A DNA stretch of 31,896 nt, taken from assembly GCA_964567045.1 (NCBI GenBank), contig CAZMLE010000048.1, positions 1 through 31,896 of the forward strand, written 5' to 3'. This document shows positions 1 through 7,833 of this stretch, piece after piece. A program made the translations under genes and the position numbers. Position 1 is the first letter of the stretch. Every line of letters starts with the position of its first letter. This stretch comes from JAFNGF01 sp964567045 (GTDB lineage: Bacteria > Planctomycetota > Phycisphaerae > Sedimentisphaerales > Anaerobacaceae). The notes beneath the pieces were generated by a model that saw only the letters and a list, made by a program, of their open reading frames with translations, made no database searches and was not told the DNA's origin.

Positions 1-128
1 GTGAAGAAGCAGTATGGTTCACTCAGAATTTGCTTCTTGGAACCAGAAGCGACATCGATGACATAGCGGACGCTATATTGAAAATCCATGAGAACAAAGA
101 TGACCTGGCCAAATCACAAAAATCGTAG
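1..128 (+). CDS. DegT/DnrJ/EryC1/StrS-type aminotransferase, C-terminal fragment
   Basis: The window opens inside a reading frame (codons from base 3) that encodes EEAVWFTQNLLLGTRSDIDD and then about 21 more residues before the TAG at 126-128. The pattern 'EAVW-x-x-N-x-LLG-x-x-x-D-(I/M)-DDI-x-x-AI-x-KI' is the usual C-terminus of PLP-dependent DegT/DnrJ/EryC1/StrS sugar aminotransferases, which transaminate keto-sugars for polysaccharide or antibiotic sugar synthesis. The PLP lysine and the rest of the fold lie outside the window. The gene overlaps the next ORF by up to 41 bases, which suggests co-transcription. The family call rests on about 41 residues, so it is good but not certain. Confidence 0.72.
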   Translation, partial: EEAVWFTQNLLLGTRSDIDDIADAILKIHENKDDLAKSQKS

Positions 129-2232
129 CGCAGTTAGGCTACTCGCTGTGCTAACCATCCTGGTCTCTTTTATCCGCCAGCCGTATGGCGGATTGCAGAG
201 CACTGGCGCCGCAAATAGCTCCATGAGTTTGTACGTTTCACCGCAGGGAAGTGATTCATGGTCGGGAAAGTTTTCTTTACCGAATAAAGAACGCACTGAC
301 GGCCCATTAGCGACACTTGAAGCTGCTAAGCGGGCGGTACGCGAATTGAAAAAGATCGCCCCTTTGCCGAAGGGCGGGGTGACTGTGTGGATTCAGCCGG
401 GCGAGTACTGCTTGCGACAAGGCTTTGAATTAACACCGGAAGACTCAGGGACGGCTGAATCGCCGATTGCGTACTGTGCCGTACTGAAAGGAGAGGTCAG
501 GATATCTGGGGGGCAACAGTTAAGAGAATGGCAAAAGGTGAGGAACCCGGCAATTCTGGATAGGCTTGATCCGATCGCCAGGACCGAGGTTTATGAGGCT
601 GATTTGAGGGCTCACAATATAAGCGACTTTGGTCAATTGCGCTCCAGGGGATTCGCTCGCCGGATAACACCCGCCGCATTGGAGTTATTCTTCCAGGATA
701 AGCCTATGACAATTGCCCGGTGGCCTAATAGTGGTTTTGCCAGAATCGTCGGATATCCGGAGTCTACCGGCGATGACCATGGCGGCACCCTTGGCAAATT
801 GACCGGCGGATTTAACTACGAAGGAGATCGCCCCCTGCGATGGAGAGATACCAACGATATTTGGGTCCATGGATACTGGGCATACGACTGGGCAAATTCC
901 TACGAACACGTCGAATCAATTGACGCCGAGCGACGGCTGATCAAAACCAGCCCACCATACGGAAACTACGGTTTTCGGGCAGGCGGAGATGGCGGAAGAT
1001 TCTATTTTCTCAATATTCTGGAGGAGCTTGACCAGCCGGGTGAGTGGTACCTCGACCGTAAAGCTGGCGTCCTATACTTCTGGCCTCCTGAACCGATAGA
1101 CCAGAGCAGGGCCGTAGTCACCATAGTTGAAAATCCTCTAATTCATATAAACAATGCCTCCTACGTGACTATCAGGGGCGTTGTTCTTGAATGCAGCCGG
1201 GGCGACGGCGTTCGGATTTCAGGAGGATCTAACAATGTGGTAGCCGACTGTGTCATCCGTAACCTCGGCAACAATGGCGTTGTTATCAGCGGCGGAAACA
1301 ATCACGGCGTAACAGGCTGCGTCATCTGCGAAACCGGCGACGGCGGAATCTCACTGAATGGCGGAGACCGCAAGGAGCTGACGCCCTGCGGCCACTATGC
1401 ACGGAACAATCACATCCATCATGTCGCCAGGTGGTCGCGCTGCTACGCCCCCGCCATTTCAATGACGGGGGTGGGAATTCTGGTTGCGAACAATCTGATT
1501 CACGATCACCCTCACTGCGCGATTCTGTTCTCGGGCAACGAACATATCATCGAGCTCAATGAGATCCATCATGTCTGTCTTGAAACCGGGGATGTAGGTG
1601 CAATATACACAGGTAGGGACTACACCTACCGTGGAAACATCATACGGCACAACTTTATTCACCATACCGGAGGCGTGGGCATGGGTTCAATGGGCATCTA
1701 CATGGACGACTGTGTCAGCGGCACCCAGATATATGGAAATGTGTTGTGGAAGCTTCACCGGGCTGTTTTTCTCGGCGGCGGACGCGACTTCAGGGTCGAG
1801 AACAATATCTTCTTTGACTGCGACCCGGCAGTCGAGCTGGATGGCCGCGGCTTGAGCAAGGCGCCTGTCTGGCACAACATGGTCTACAAAACCATGAGAC
1901 AACGGCTTGAGGATATGAATTGGAAACAGCCGCCCTATAGCACGCGCTATCCCGCGCTGGCCGATTTGGAGGAGTACTACCGCAAAGACGATGGTGTGCC
2001 GCCCGGCAACGTCATAGTGGCGCACAACATCTGCGTAGGCAGCCAGTTTTTGAAAACCACATGGGGAGCCGCCAAAGAAATGGTTGAAGTGCGGGACAAC
2101 CTCACGGACAAGGATCCGCTTTTCCTTGACCCAGGCAACGGCGATTTTCGTCTCAAGCCCAGCTCGCCAGCCTTCGCGATTGGCTTTCAAGCTATTCCCT
2201 TCCAACAAATGGGCCTTCCGGTAGGAATTTAG
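88..2232 (+). CDS. Secreted right-handed parallel beta-helix protein (GH141-like)
   Basis: This 714-residue protein starts with a basic N-terminus followed by a hydrophobic stretch (VRLLAVLTILVSF, about residues 16-28), consistent with a signal peptide. Mature sequence begins near the 'SLYVSPQGSDSWSG' motif typical of bacterial parallel beta-helix proteins, with 'GPLATLEAAKRAVRELK' soon after. Asn/Gly-rich coils (NNVVADCVIRNLGNNGVVIS, NNHIHHV, NLIHDHPHCAILF, NEIHHVCLETGDVGAIY) fill roughly residues 360-620, as in pectate-lyase-like folds and GH141 enzymes. It probably binds or cleaves a plant or algal polysaccharide outside the cytoplasm; the substrate cannot be read from sequence. The start is uncertain: ATG 88 overlaps the previous gene, ATG 100 is also possible, and neither has a strong ribosome binding site. 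Confidence 0.8.
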   Translation: MRTKMTWPNHKNRSAVRLLAVLTILVSFIRQPYGGLQSTGAANSSMSLYVSPQGSDSWSGKFSLPNKERTDGPLATLEAAKRAVRELKKIAPLPKGGVTVWIQPGEYCLRQGFELTPEDSGTAESPIAYCAVLKGEVRISGGQQLREWQKVRNPAILDRLDPIARTEVYEADLRAHNISDFGQLRSRGFARRITPAALELFFQDKPMTIARWPNSGFARIVGYPESTGDDHGGTLGKLTGGFNYEGDRPLRWRDTNDIWVHGYWAYDWANSYEHVESIDAERRLIKTSPPYGNYGFRAGGDGGRFYFLNILEELDQPGEWYLDRKAGVLYFWPPEPIDQSRAVVTIVENPLIHINNASYVTIRGVVLECSRGDGVRISGGSNNVVADCVIRNLGNNGVVISGGNNHGVTGCVICETGDGGISLNGGDRKELTPCGHYARNNHIHHVARWSRCYAPAISMTGVGILVANNLIHDHPHCAILFSGNEHIIELNEIHHVCLETGDVGAIYTGRDYTYRGNIIRHNFIHHTGGVGMGSMGIYMDDCVSGTQIYGNVLWKLHRAVFLGGGRDFRVENNIFFDCDPAVELDGRGLSKAPVWHNMVYKTMRQRLEDMNWKQPPYSTRYPALADLEEYYRKDDGVPPGNVIVAHNICVGSQFLKTTWGAAKEMVEVRDNLTDKDPLFLDPGNGDFRLKPSSPAFAIGFQAIPFQQMGLPVGI

Positions 2233-2287
2233 AATTCAGAATGTAGAATGTAGAAATTTCTCAATTCTTCATTCTAAATTCTCAATT
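2226..2287. repeat. AT-rich imperfect palindrome (AGAATGTAGAATG family)
   Basis: The left arm reads roughly TTTAGAATTCAGAATGTAG and the right arm is its near reverse complement (TTCATTCTAAATTCTCAATT). It begins on the stop codon of the beta-helix gene. The same family recurs at 31774-31842 and, in part, near 9300 and 14280. Confidence 0.6.
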
Positions 2288-2311
2288 ACCCTGAGGCTGC
2301 GGGCGTTTTTA

Positions 2312-2408
2312 CCGCCGAGTGCGCAGAGAACGCTGAGATTTTTAATCCGCCGTGCGTCTGGCAGATTAATTTTGATTTTTGCTCTGCGGGCTCGGCGTTC
2401 TCTGCGGT
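2312..2408. repeat. Imperfect palindrome with CGCAGAGAACGC arms
   Basis: CCGCCGAGTGCGCAGAGAAC on the left pairs with the reverse complement of GGCGTTCTCTGCGG on the right, with GATTAA-type sequence in the middle. It is a long snap-back structure in the non-coding stretch between the beta-helix gene and the polyamine cassette. The rest of 2233-2610 shows only repeats and no convincing gene. Confidence 0.6.
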
Positions 2409-2471
2409 TGTGTGTGACTAATTTCTGTGGCATTGTGTAACAGTATTCCTGAGAGGAGTTTGTCTGCCATT

Positions 2472-2562
2472 GTCATTGCGAGGGAGCGGAGCGACCGAAG
2501 CAATCCCTTGCACTGATAGTCTTGAGATTGCCGGGCCCCGACAAGTCGGGGCGCGCAATGAC
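2472..2562. repeat. MITE-like palindrome with GTCATTGCG ends
   Basis: The element begins GTCATTGCGAG and ends CGCGCAATGAC, giving inverted ends over about 91 bp. An internal CCCCGACAAGTCGGGG hairpin sits near the right end. Related elements with GTCATTCNNAG-type ends are at 15754-15872 and 19281-19363. It has no coding capacity, so any movement would need a transposase supplied elsewhere. Confidence 0.65.
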
Positions 2563-2618
2563 AGGGCCCTGCCACAAAATCTGGTCACACACCTGCGGTT
2601 AAAGTCGGCGTTTTTCAC

Positions 2619-2647
2619 TTGACGGACCGGCAGCCGGAACTTAAAAT
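2619..2647 (+). promoter_or_regulatory. Sigma70-like promoter for the polyamine cassette
   Basis: TTGACG (2619-2624) and TAAAAT (2642-2647) are 17 bp apart, about 70 bases upstream of the arginine decarboxylase start. The spacer contains an 11-base palindrome, CCGGCAGCCGG (2628-2638), which could be an operator or chance. Found by eye; no transcript data. Confidence 0.5.
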
Positions 2648-2717
2648 TTGAGTATCGAGAATCCAGTTACGAGGGTTTTGGTGTCTGTAGTTGTCAAAAA
2701 GGAAGGAGTACGGATAA

Positions 2718-3266
2718 ATGAATCTTGTACCCAAAAAGGTATTTCTCACGAAAGGAGTTGGCCGACACAAGTACCAGCTTAAGTCTTTCGAAGAGGCGCT
2801 GCGGAAAGCAGGTGTGGCCCAGCAAAACCTCGTACAGGTATCTTCAATTCTGCCGCCGGGATGTAAAACCATCAGCCGAGAAAACGGATTGAAACAGCTA
2901 TTGCCGGGACAAATCTGCTACTGCGTGATTGCACGCACCGATACCGATGAGCACGGCAGGCTGGTCGCGGCCTCGGTGGGCATCGCCGTGCCAAAAGATG
3001 AGCACAAGTGGGGCTATCTGAGCGAGGTGCACGGCTACGGAATGAGCCAGCAAGAGGCGGCGGATATGGCTGAAGACCTGGCAGCGGGAATGCTGGGAAC
3101 AACGCTCGGCCTGGAAGTTGACCCCAATAAAGCCTGGTCGGAAAAGGAGCAGGTATACAAATCCAGCGGAATGATAATCCGCACCTCCAATATAACCCAG
3201 ACTGCACGGGGACAAAAAGATTTGTGGACAACAACGGTGGCCATAGCCCTATTCGTGCCCGATTAA
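2718..3266 (+). CDS. pdaD: Pyruvoyl-dependent arginine decarboxylase
   Basis: This 182-residue protein should decarboxylate arginine to agmatine using a self-generated pyruvoyl group instead of PLP. The 'VQVSSILPPG' motif matches the family self-cleavage site; cleavage would fall between Ser42 and Ser43, leaving a 42-residue beta chain and an alpha chain with N-terminal pyruvoyl. Glu103 in 'SEVHGYG' aligns by eye with the catalytic glutamate (Glu109 in the Methanocaldococcus enzyme). Length is close to the archaeal enzymes (about 160-190). A good ribosome binding site (GGAAGGAGT, 2700-2708) supports the ATG at 2718. It is followed by agmatinase and a deoxyhypusine-synthase-like gene on the same strand, so it likely supplies the first step of polyamine synthesis. 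Confidence 0.9.
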   Translation: MNLVPKKVFLTKGVGRHKYQLKSFEEALRKAGVAQQNLVQVSSILPPGCKTISRENGLKQLLPGQICYCVIARTDTDEHGRLVAASVGIAVPKDEHKWGYLSEVHGYGMSQQEAADMAEDLAAGMLGTTLGLEVDPNKAWSEKEQVYKSSGMIIRTSNITQTARGQKDLWTTTVAIALFVPD

Positions 3267-3288
3267 AGTAGGGTATGCCGGGCATAAA

Positions 3289-3337
3289 CCACAGATGAAC
3301 ACAGATTCTGAATCCGTGAAATCTGCGTAATCTGTGG
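3289..3337. repeat. ACACGGATT-family palindrome between pdaD and speB
   Basis: CCACAGATGAACACAGATT and the downstream AATCTGCGTAATCTGTGG form an imperfect inverted repeat. It lies in the 93-bp gap inside the polyamine cassette, where it could form a hairpin in the transcript. Relatives are at 9439-9501, 11731-11804, 18502-18745 and 19164-19191. Confidence 0.65.
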
Positions 3338-3359
3338 AGTCATTTCTGAGGCATTTCTT

Positions 3360-4217
3360 ATGGTGCAAGAAACGTCTAATTTTGGAGACTTGCCGGAAGA
3401 ATATTCTGCGCCAGAAACCGCAAAAATGACGATAGTTCCTGTCCCGTATGACGGCACCAGCACCTGGCTTAAAGGGTCAGACAAAGGACCCAAAGCCATA
3501 ATAGAGGCGTCAGCCAATATGGAGCTTTACGACATAGAAACAGATTCAGAAGTCTATCGAAAAGGCATATTTACAGACAAATTCATAGAGCAAAAATTGT
3601 CTGCTGAGGATATGGTGAAGGCGGTAAAAGAAAGAGTCCGGCATCACATCGAAAAAGGCAAATTCACCGTAGTAATAGGCGGAGAACACTCGGTCAGCAT
3701 CGGTTCGGTGATGGCACATGTTGAACAGTATAACGACATGACGGTCTTACAGCTTGACGCCCATTGTGACTCAAGGGACCAATACGAAGGCTCGAAGTAT
3801 AATCACGCGTGCGTTACGGCCAGAATCAGAGAATTATGCCCGATCCTTCAGGTGGGCATAAGAAGCATGGATTCGTCAGAAAAGGAATTTCTTGACAAAA
3901 GCCGGGTTTTCTTCGCCGAGGATATTCATAATAAGACACACTGGGTAAACGAGGTGGTTGCCAAGCTACCACAGCAGGTTTATATCAGCATCGACCTGGA
4001 TGTGTTCGACCCTTCGATAATGTCTTCTACCGGCACGCCCGAGCCGGGCGGCCTGCTATGGTATGACGTTCTGGCGCTGCTGCGAGCAGTTTGTGGTCAG
4101 AAAAACGTTGTGGGTTTTGACGTCGTCGAGCTGTGTCCGGATAGCAGAAACAGGGCGCCGGATTTTATGGCGGCTAAACTCATCTATAAGCTACTCAGCT
4201 ACAAATTCAAGGACTAA
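3360..4217 (+). CDS. speB: Agmatinase (ureohydrolase family)
   Basis: This 285-residue ureohydrolase probably hydrolyses agmatine to putrescine and urea at a binuclear manganese centre. All expected metal ligands are visible: His110 (GGEHS), Asp133, His135 and Asp137 (LDAHCDSRD), and Asp212 and Asp214 (SIDLDVFDP). Length matches typical agmatinases (about 285-310). The upstream arginine decarboxylase makes agmatinase more likely than arginase or formimidoylglutamase. GAGG eight bases before ATG 3360 supports the start. The next gene starts one base after its stop, so the two are almost certainly co-translated. Confidence 0.9.
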   Translation: MVQETSNFGDLPEEYSAPETAKMTIVPVPYDGTSTWLKGSDKGPKAIIEASANMELYDIETDSEVYRKGIFTDKFIEQKLSAEDMVKAVKERVRHHIEKGKFTVVIGGEHSVSIGSVMAHVEQYNDMTVLQLDAHCDSRDQYEGSKYNHACVTARIRELCPILQVGIRSMDSSEKEFLDKSRVFFAEDIHNKTHWVNEVVAKLPQQVYISIDLDVFDPSIMSSTGTPEPGGLLWYDVLALLRAVCGQKNVVGFDVVELCPDSRNRAPDFMAAKLIYKLLSYKFKD

Positions 4218-4218
4218 A

Positions 4219-5235
4219 ATGGCAAAGAAAGACTTCCTAAAAGAGAAGGTTGCGCACATCGATGTAAAATCGTTCGATGCTACCGAAATAATCGAGGCGA
4301 TGAAGGGCATGTCTTTCACCGCCAGGGACACTGCCCGGGCGGCAGATATTTTCAATATGATGATAAGCGATGACGATTGCACGATTATTTTGTGTATCGC
4401 GGGCAGCACAAGCGCCGCCGGCTGTATGCAGATCTACGCCGATATGGTCAAGTACAACATGGTCGATGCAGTAGTTGCTACCGGAGCTGCGATCGTGGAT
4501 ATGGACTTTTTTGAAGCTCTCGGTTTCAGGCATTACAAAGGTAGTGCCGCTGTCGACGATAAGAAATTGAGAGAACTGTACATCGACAGAATCTATGACA
4601 CGCTCATCGACGAAGAGCAACTGCAGATTTGTGACAACACCATAAAACAGATCGCAGATAACCTGCCGAGAAGACCCTATTCATCGAGAGAATTTATAAA
4701 GGAAATGGGCAAATATCTTGCCGACAATGCAAAGAAGAAAAACTCTCTTGTTCAGCTCGCATACGAAAATGAGGTGCCGATTTTCTGCCCGGCATTTAGC
4801 GACTGCAGCGCGGGCTTCGGGCTGGCAAAGCACCAGGTTGAAAATCCCCGGAGCCACGTTTCCATTGATTGCGTAAAGGACTTTCGAGAGCTGACGGAGA
4901 TCAAAATGAGGTCCGCCGTTTCGGGCCTATTTATGATCGGCGGGGGCGTTCCGAAGAATTTCGCTCAGGATACGGTTATATGCGCCGAGGTCCTGGGAAA
5001 ACCCGTACCCATGCACAAGTACGCCGTGCAGATTACCGTCGCCGACGTCAGAGACGGAGGCCTTTCCGGCTCGACCCTCAGAGAAGCGTCCTCGTGGGGA
5101 AAGGTAGATACCGGATGCGAACAGATGGTCTACGCTGAAGCGACCAGCGTCCTGCCCTTAATCGTTAGCTACGTATACCATAAGGGTGACTGGCAAAAAA
5201 GACGTAAGAGGCAATGGACCAAGATTTTTGAATAG
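4219..5235 (+). CDS. speY: Deoxyhypusine synthase-like homospermidine biosynthesis protein
   Basis: This 338-residue protein belongs to the deoxyhypusine synthase family. 'GGGVPKN' and 'SGSTLREASSWGKVD' are conserved; Lys295 corresponds to the lysine that forms the enzyme-butylimine intermediate. Bacteria lack eIF5A, so bacterial homologues are thought to transfer an aminobutyl group onto a free diamine or polyamine, making homospermidine or a related product. Its place directly after arginine decarboxylase and agmatinase fits putrescine as substrate. The frame stays open further upstream into speB, but ATG 4219, one base after the speB stop with AAGGA just before it, gives the natural N-terminus (MAKKDFLKEKV). 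The product cannot be distinguished from sequence. Confidence 0.85.
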   Translation: MAKKDFLKEKVAHIDVKSFDATEIIEAMKGMSFTARDTARAADIFNMMISDDDCTIILCIAGSTSAAGCMQIYADMVKYNMVDAVVATGAAIVDMDFFEALGFRHYKGSAAVDDKKLRELYIDRIYDTLIDEEQLQICDNTIKQIADNLPRRPYSSREFIKEMGKYLADNAKKKNSLVQLAYENEVPIFCPAFSDCSAGFGLAKHQVENPRSHVSIDCVKDFRELTEIKMRSAVSGLFMIGGGVPKNFAQDTVICAEVLGKPVPMHKYAVQITVADVRDGGLSGSTLREASSWGKVDTGCEQMVYAEATSVLPLIVSYVYHKGDWQKRRKRQWTKIFE

Positions 5236-5321
5236 GCGTTGCCCGGATTTCTCATGCTCCGTATGGGGGCTGTATATGGTTGCCGGCGAACAATAGTCCG
5301 CCACGAATTGGGAAAGTGAAT

Positions 5322-5906
5322 ATGGCCAGAAATATTTTACTCTCTTTTATTCCCATATTTGTCGCCGTTGACGCAGTTGGCGTGCTTCCTATTTTTGTTT
5401 CGCTGACCGAAGGAATAGAACGAAGCGAAAGAGCCAAGATTATTATTCAGTCCATGCTTACAGCCTTATGCTTGGCAGTCGGTTTCATATTTCTGGGCAA
5501 GGCGGTGTTCAGGATTTTGGGTATTACGATAGGAGATTTTATGGTCGCCGGCGGGGCGATACTTTTTTGCCTGGCTATTACAGATATTATCAACCCTGTT
5601 AAGAAACGAAGAATACCCACTGAGGAGCTGGGAGCCGTGCCTTTAGGTACGCCCTTGATTGTTGGGCCGGCGGTTTTGACCACCTGCCTGGTCATAATAT
5701 CACAGTACGGCCTGCTCGCTACGCTGATTTCGGTACTGGTAAACATACTACTTGCGGGTATGATATTTGAATCATCGTCCGTTTTGATGAAGGTGCTGGG
5801 CGAGGCCGGCTCAAAAGCCCTTTCTAAGATCATGAGTCTGTTGTTGGCTGCGATTGCCGTAATGCTCACCAGAAAAGGAATAGCACAGTTTCTCGGGCAG
5901 GTTTAA
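5322..5906 (+). CDS. MarC family (UPF0056) inner membrane protein
   Basis: This 194-residue integral membrane protein has about six hydrophobic segments in the MarC/UPF0056 arrangement: 'LLSFIPIFVAVDAVGVLPIF' near the N-terminus, then 'GAVPLGTPLIVGPAVLTT', a conserved family signature with the short Gly/Pro-rich re-entrant look. Family members are about 190-220 residues. They were once linked to multiple antibiotic resistance; their real function is unresolved. The frame extends to a TTG at 5280, but ATG 5322, preceded by GGAAAG, matches where the family begins. It follows the polyamine cassette by 86 bases and may be read from the same transcript. Confidence 0.85.
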   Translation: MARNILLSFIPIFVAVDAVGVLPIFVSLTEGIERSERAKIIIQSMLTALCLAVGFIFLGKAVFRILGITIGDFMVAGGAILFCLAITDIINPVKKRRIPTEELGAVPLGTPLIVGPAVLTTCLVIISQYGLLATLISVLVNILLAGMIFESSSVLMKVLGEAGSKALSKIMSLLLAAIAVMLTRKGIAQFLGQV

Positions 5907-5942
5907 GAATGTTTCTGGCATCTGCTACAGGAACGAAGACGT

Positions 5943-6605
5943 ATGGACAACAAACCCAGCCATGAGTTATTTAGCAGACATCCTATGAAGTTTGCCTTTA
6001 GAAATTGTGCAGTAATCGTGGCTCACCCTGATGACGAGACCTTGTGGGCCGGCGGTACGATGCTGATGAATCCCCAGGCTCATTGGAGGGTGGTAACACT
6101 CTGCAGAAAGAGTGACCCGGACCGCTCGCCCAGGTTTTTCCGGGCTCTGGAGCAGTTAAACGCCGCCGGCCAAATGGGCGACCTTGACGACGGCCCTGAA
6201 CAGTCTCCGCTGACCGGCGACCTGGTGAAGAATACAATCCTCGAATTGCTTGCTCCAGATGAATTCGATCTTATAATCACTCACGGCCCTGGCGGAGAGT
6301 ATACGCGACATCTCCGGCACGAAGAGACCGGCAAGGCAGTTTTTGCCCTGTGGCAGACCGGCAGGCTGACCGCAAAGCAGCTTTGGCAGTTCGCCTATGA
6401 GGATGGGGGCGGCAAGTATCTGCCTGTAGCCGTCCAGGATGCGGATTTGAAGATAGAGCTGCCGGAGAAGATATGGCAGAAAAAGTACTATATTATTACC
6501 AATGTCTATGGTTTCACCGCCGACAGCTTTGAAGCCAAGACCACGCCCAGGACGGAAGCTTTTTGGTGTTTTCAGCCGGCCAATCAGCCGAGGCGGACTA
6601 AATAA
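5943..6605 (+). CDS. PIG-L/LmbE family deacetylase
   Basis: This 220-residue protein has the zinc-binding 'AHPDDE' motif (His28, Asp30, Asp31) and a downstream 'HLRHEE' motif (His123, His126) that completes the usual PIG-L site. The family removes acetyl groups from GlcNAc-containing substrates (GlcNAc-inositol, GlcNAc-malate, lipid-linked sugars). The substrate is not apparent: no other bacillithiol or mycothiol gene was recognised nearby. AGGA ten bases upstream supports ATG 5943; ATG 5988 is an alternative without a ribosome binding site. A hairpin follows the stop codon directly. Confidence 0.8.
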   Translation: MDNKPSHELFSRHPMKFAFRNCAVIVAHPDDETLWAGGTMLMNPQAHWRVVTLCRKSDPDRSPRFFRALEQLNAAGQMGDLDDGPEQSPLTGDLVKNTILELLAPDEFDLIITHGPGGEYTRHLRHEETGKAVFALWQTGRLTAKQLWQFAYEDGGGKYLPVAVQDADLKIELPEKIWQKKYYIITNVYGFTADSFEAKTTPRTEAFWCFQPANQPRRTK

Positions 6606-6608
6606 TAT

Positions 6609-6635
6609 TTAGCCCCGCGTTTTACGCGGGGTTGT
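6609..6635 (+). terminator. Hairpin after the PIG-L gene
   Basis: CCCCGCG-TTTTA-CGCGGGG forms a perfect 7-bp stem right after the stop codon, followed by TTGTAATT rather than a long T run. A near-identical hairpin lies downstream of the NCS1 permease (28983-29002), in the same orientation relative to its gene, so it may be a mobile 3'-end hairpin as well as a terminator or RNA-stability element. Confidence 0.5.
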
Positions 6636-6689
6636 AATTCGGGTTCGATTAGTGCGGGCCGACCCAGCCAAGCAATAGGAGTATAGAAA

Positions 6690-7832
6690 ATGAAGGTGCT
6701 AATTCTTTATGACTATCCGCCATCGCCGGCAGGACTGGCTACGCAGGGAAACCTGCTTCATAGAGGATTGGAGGAACTTGGCATCGATGTCCACTCGGTG
6801 CATTTCGAGTCGGGCCAGGAAAAAGAGTGGTATTACCGCTGGTTCGAGCCGGACGTAGTGGTTGGAGTCGGCTACTGGGGACACACCCCCTACCTTGTGC
6901 TGCATCCTCAAAGATACGGCGTGCAGCCTGTGCCCTGGCTGGTCGCCGACGGCTATATGGCCAACTACCACGAGGTTCTGGAGGCCCTGCCCCTTATCCT
7001 GGTGACCTCAAGGTGGGTAAAAAGCGTCTACATCCGCGATGGACTCAGCGGCAAGAACATCGAGGTGCTTCCGGTCGGATGCGATACCGACTCTTTTATA
7101 CCTCGTGACAAGAACGACCCCAAGGTGCTGGCCGTGCGCGAGGCGCTGGGAGTCGCACCGGACCAGATAATGATTCTAACGGTAGGGGGAGACGCTGCCA
7201 GCAAAGGAGCACAGGAGGTTATGCAGGCACTGGCCCTTATAGACACCAAAGCGCCGGACTGGAAGTACGTCTGCAAGGTCTGGCCTCAGCCCCGAACCCA
7301 GCAGCAAAACCTGCTGGACATGCAACTGGCCGCCCAGTTGGGCATCGACAAGAACGTGGTCTACACCACCAATGTCATCTCTCGCAATTTTATGCCTTAC
7401 CTGTTGGCAGCGTGTGATATCTATGCCGCGCCATCGCGCCTGGAAGGGTTTGGGATGATCCAGGTTGAGGCGGGGGCTTGTGGAAAACCTGTCATAGGCA
7501 TAAAGGCGATGGGCATGCTGGACACGATGGTGCACGGCGAAAACGCCTTCTTGGCCTCGGTTGCCCAGGAAGTTCGGATAAGAGAGACGCTCGCAGGCGC
7601 GGAATCCGGGCATGAGGTCGGGCATCGAGTGGTCTTCAAAAGGCCGCGAACGGTTGACTACAGGGCCAGCGTGCACGATATCGCCAACTACCTTATGCAG
7701 CTTATGCAGGATGGGGAACTGCGAAAAAACATGGGCGAAGCGGGAAGAAAACGGGCCGTCGAAAACTTTGACTATCGAGTAATAGCCAAAAGATTCGTGG
7801 CGCTTATCTACGAGAAACTGGGCATTTCTTGA
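6690..7832 (+). CDS. Glycosyltransferase family 4 protein
   Basis: This 380-residue GT-B retaining glycosyltransferase begins with a Rossmann strand (MKVLILYDYPPSPAGLATQG). The C-terminal domain carries 'PSRLEGFGMIQVEAGACGKP', the E-x7-E donor-binding signature of GT4. A stretch of about 35 residues after 'GENAFLASVAQE' (about residues 285-320) looks longer than in many GT4 proteins. AGGAG nine bases upstream supports ATG 6690. A glycosidase starts one base after its stop, so the pair are probably translationally coupled and act on related sugars (glycogen-like, sucrose-like or compatible-solute glycosides). Donor and acceptor cannot be read from sequence. Confidence 0.85.
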   Translation: MKVLILYDYPPSPAGLATQGNLLHRGLEELGIDVHSVHFESGQEKEWYYRWFEPDVVVGVGYWGHTPYLVLHPQRYGVQPVPWLVADGYMANYHEVLEALPLILVTSRWVKSVYIRDGLSGKNIEVLPVGCDTDSFIPRDKNDPKVLAVREALGVAPDQIMILTVGGDAASKGAQEVMQALALIDTKAPDWKYVCKVWPQPRTQQQNLLDMQLAAQLGIDKNVVYTTNVISRNFMPYLLAACDIYAAPSRLEGFGMIQVEAGACGKPVIGIKAMGMLDTMVHGENAFLASVAQEVRIRETLAGAESGHEVGHRVVFKRPRTVDYRASVHDIANYLMQLMQDGELRKNMGEAGRKRAVENFDYRVIAKRFVALIYEKLGIS

Positions 7833-7833
7833 T

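Noticed and set aside
1687..2208. 173-residue open frame on the minus strand within the beta-helix gene
   Set aside because: It lies entirely inside the clear beta-helix coding region and shows no domain of its own.
4063..4218. Upstream extension of the deoxyhypusine-synthase-like frame into speB
   Set aside because: The extension reads the speB coding DNA in another frame and does not resemble the family; ATG 4219 fits both the family N-terminus and gene spacing.
5943..7832. PIG-L deacetylase and GT4 as a bacillithiol (BshB/BshA) pair
   Set aside because: The GT4 N-terminus does not look like BshA, no BshC is present, and a hairpin separates the two genes.
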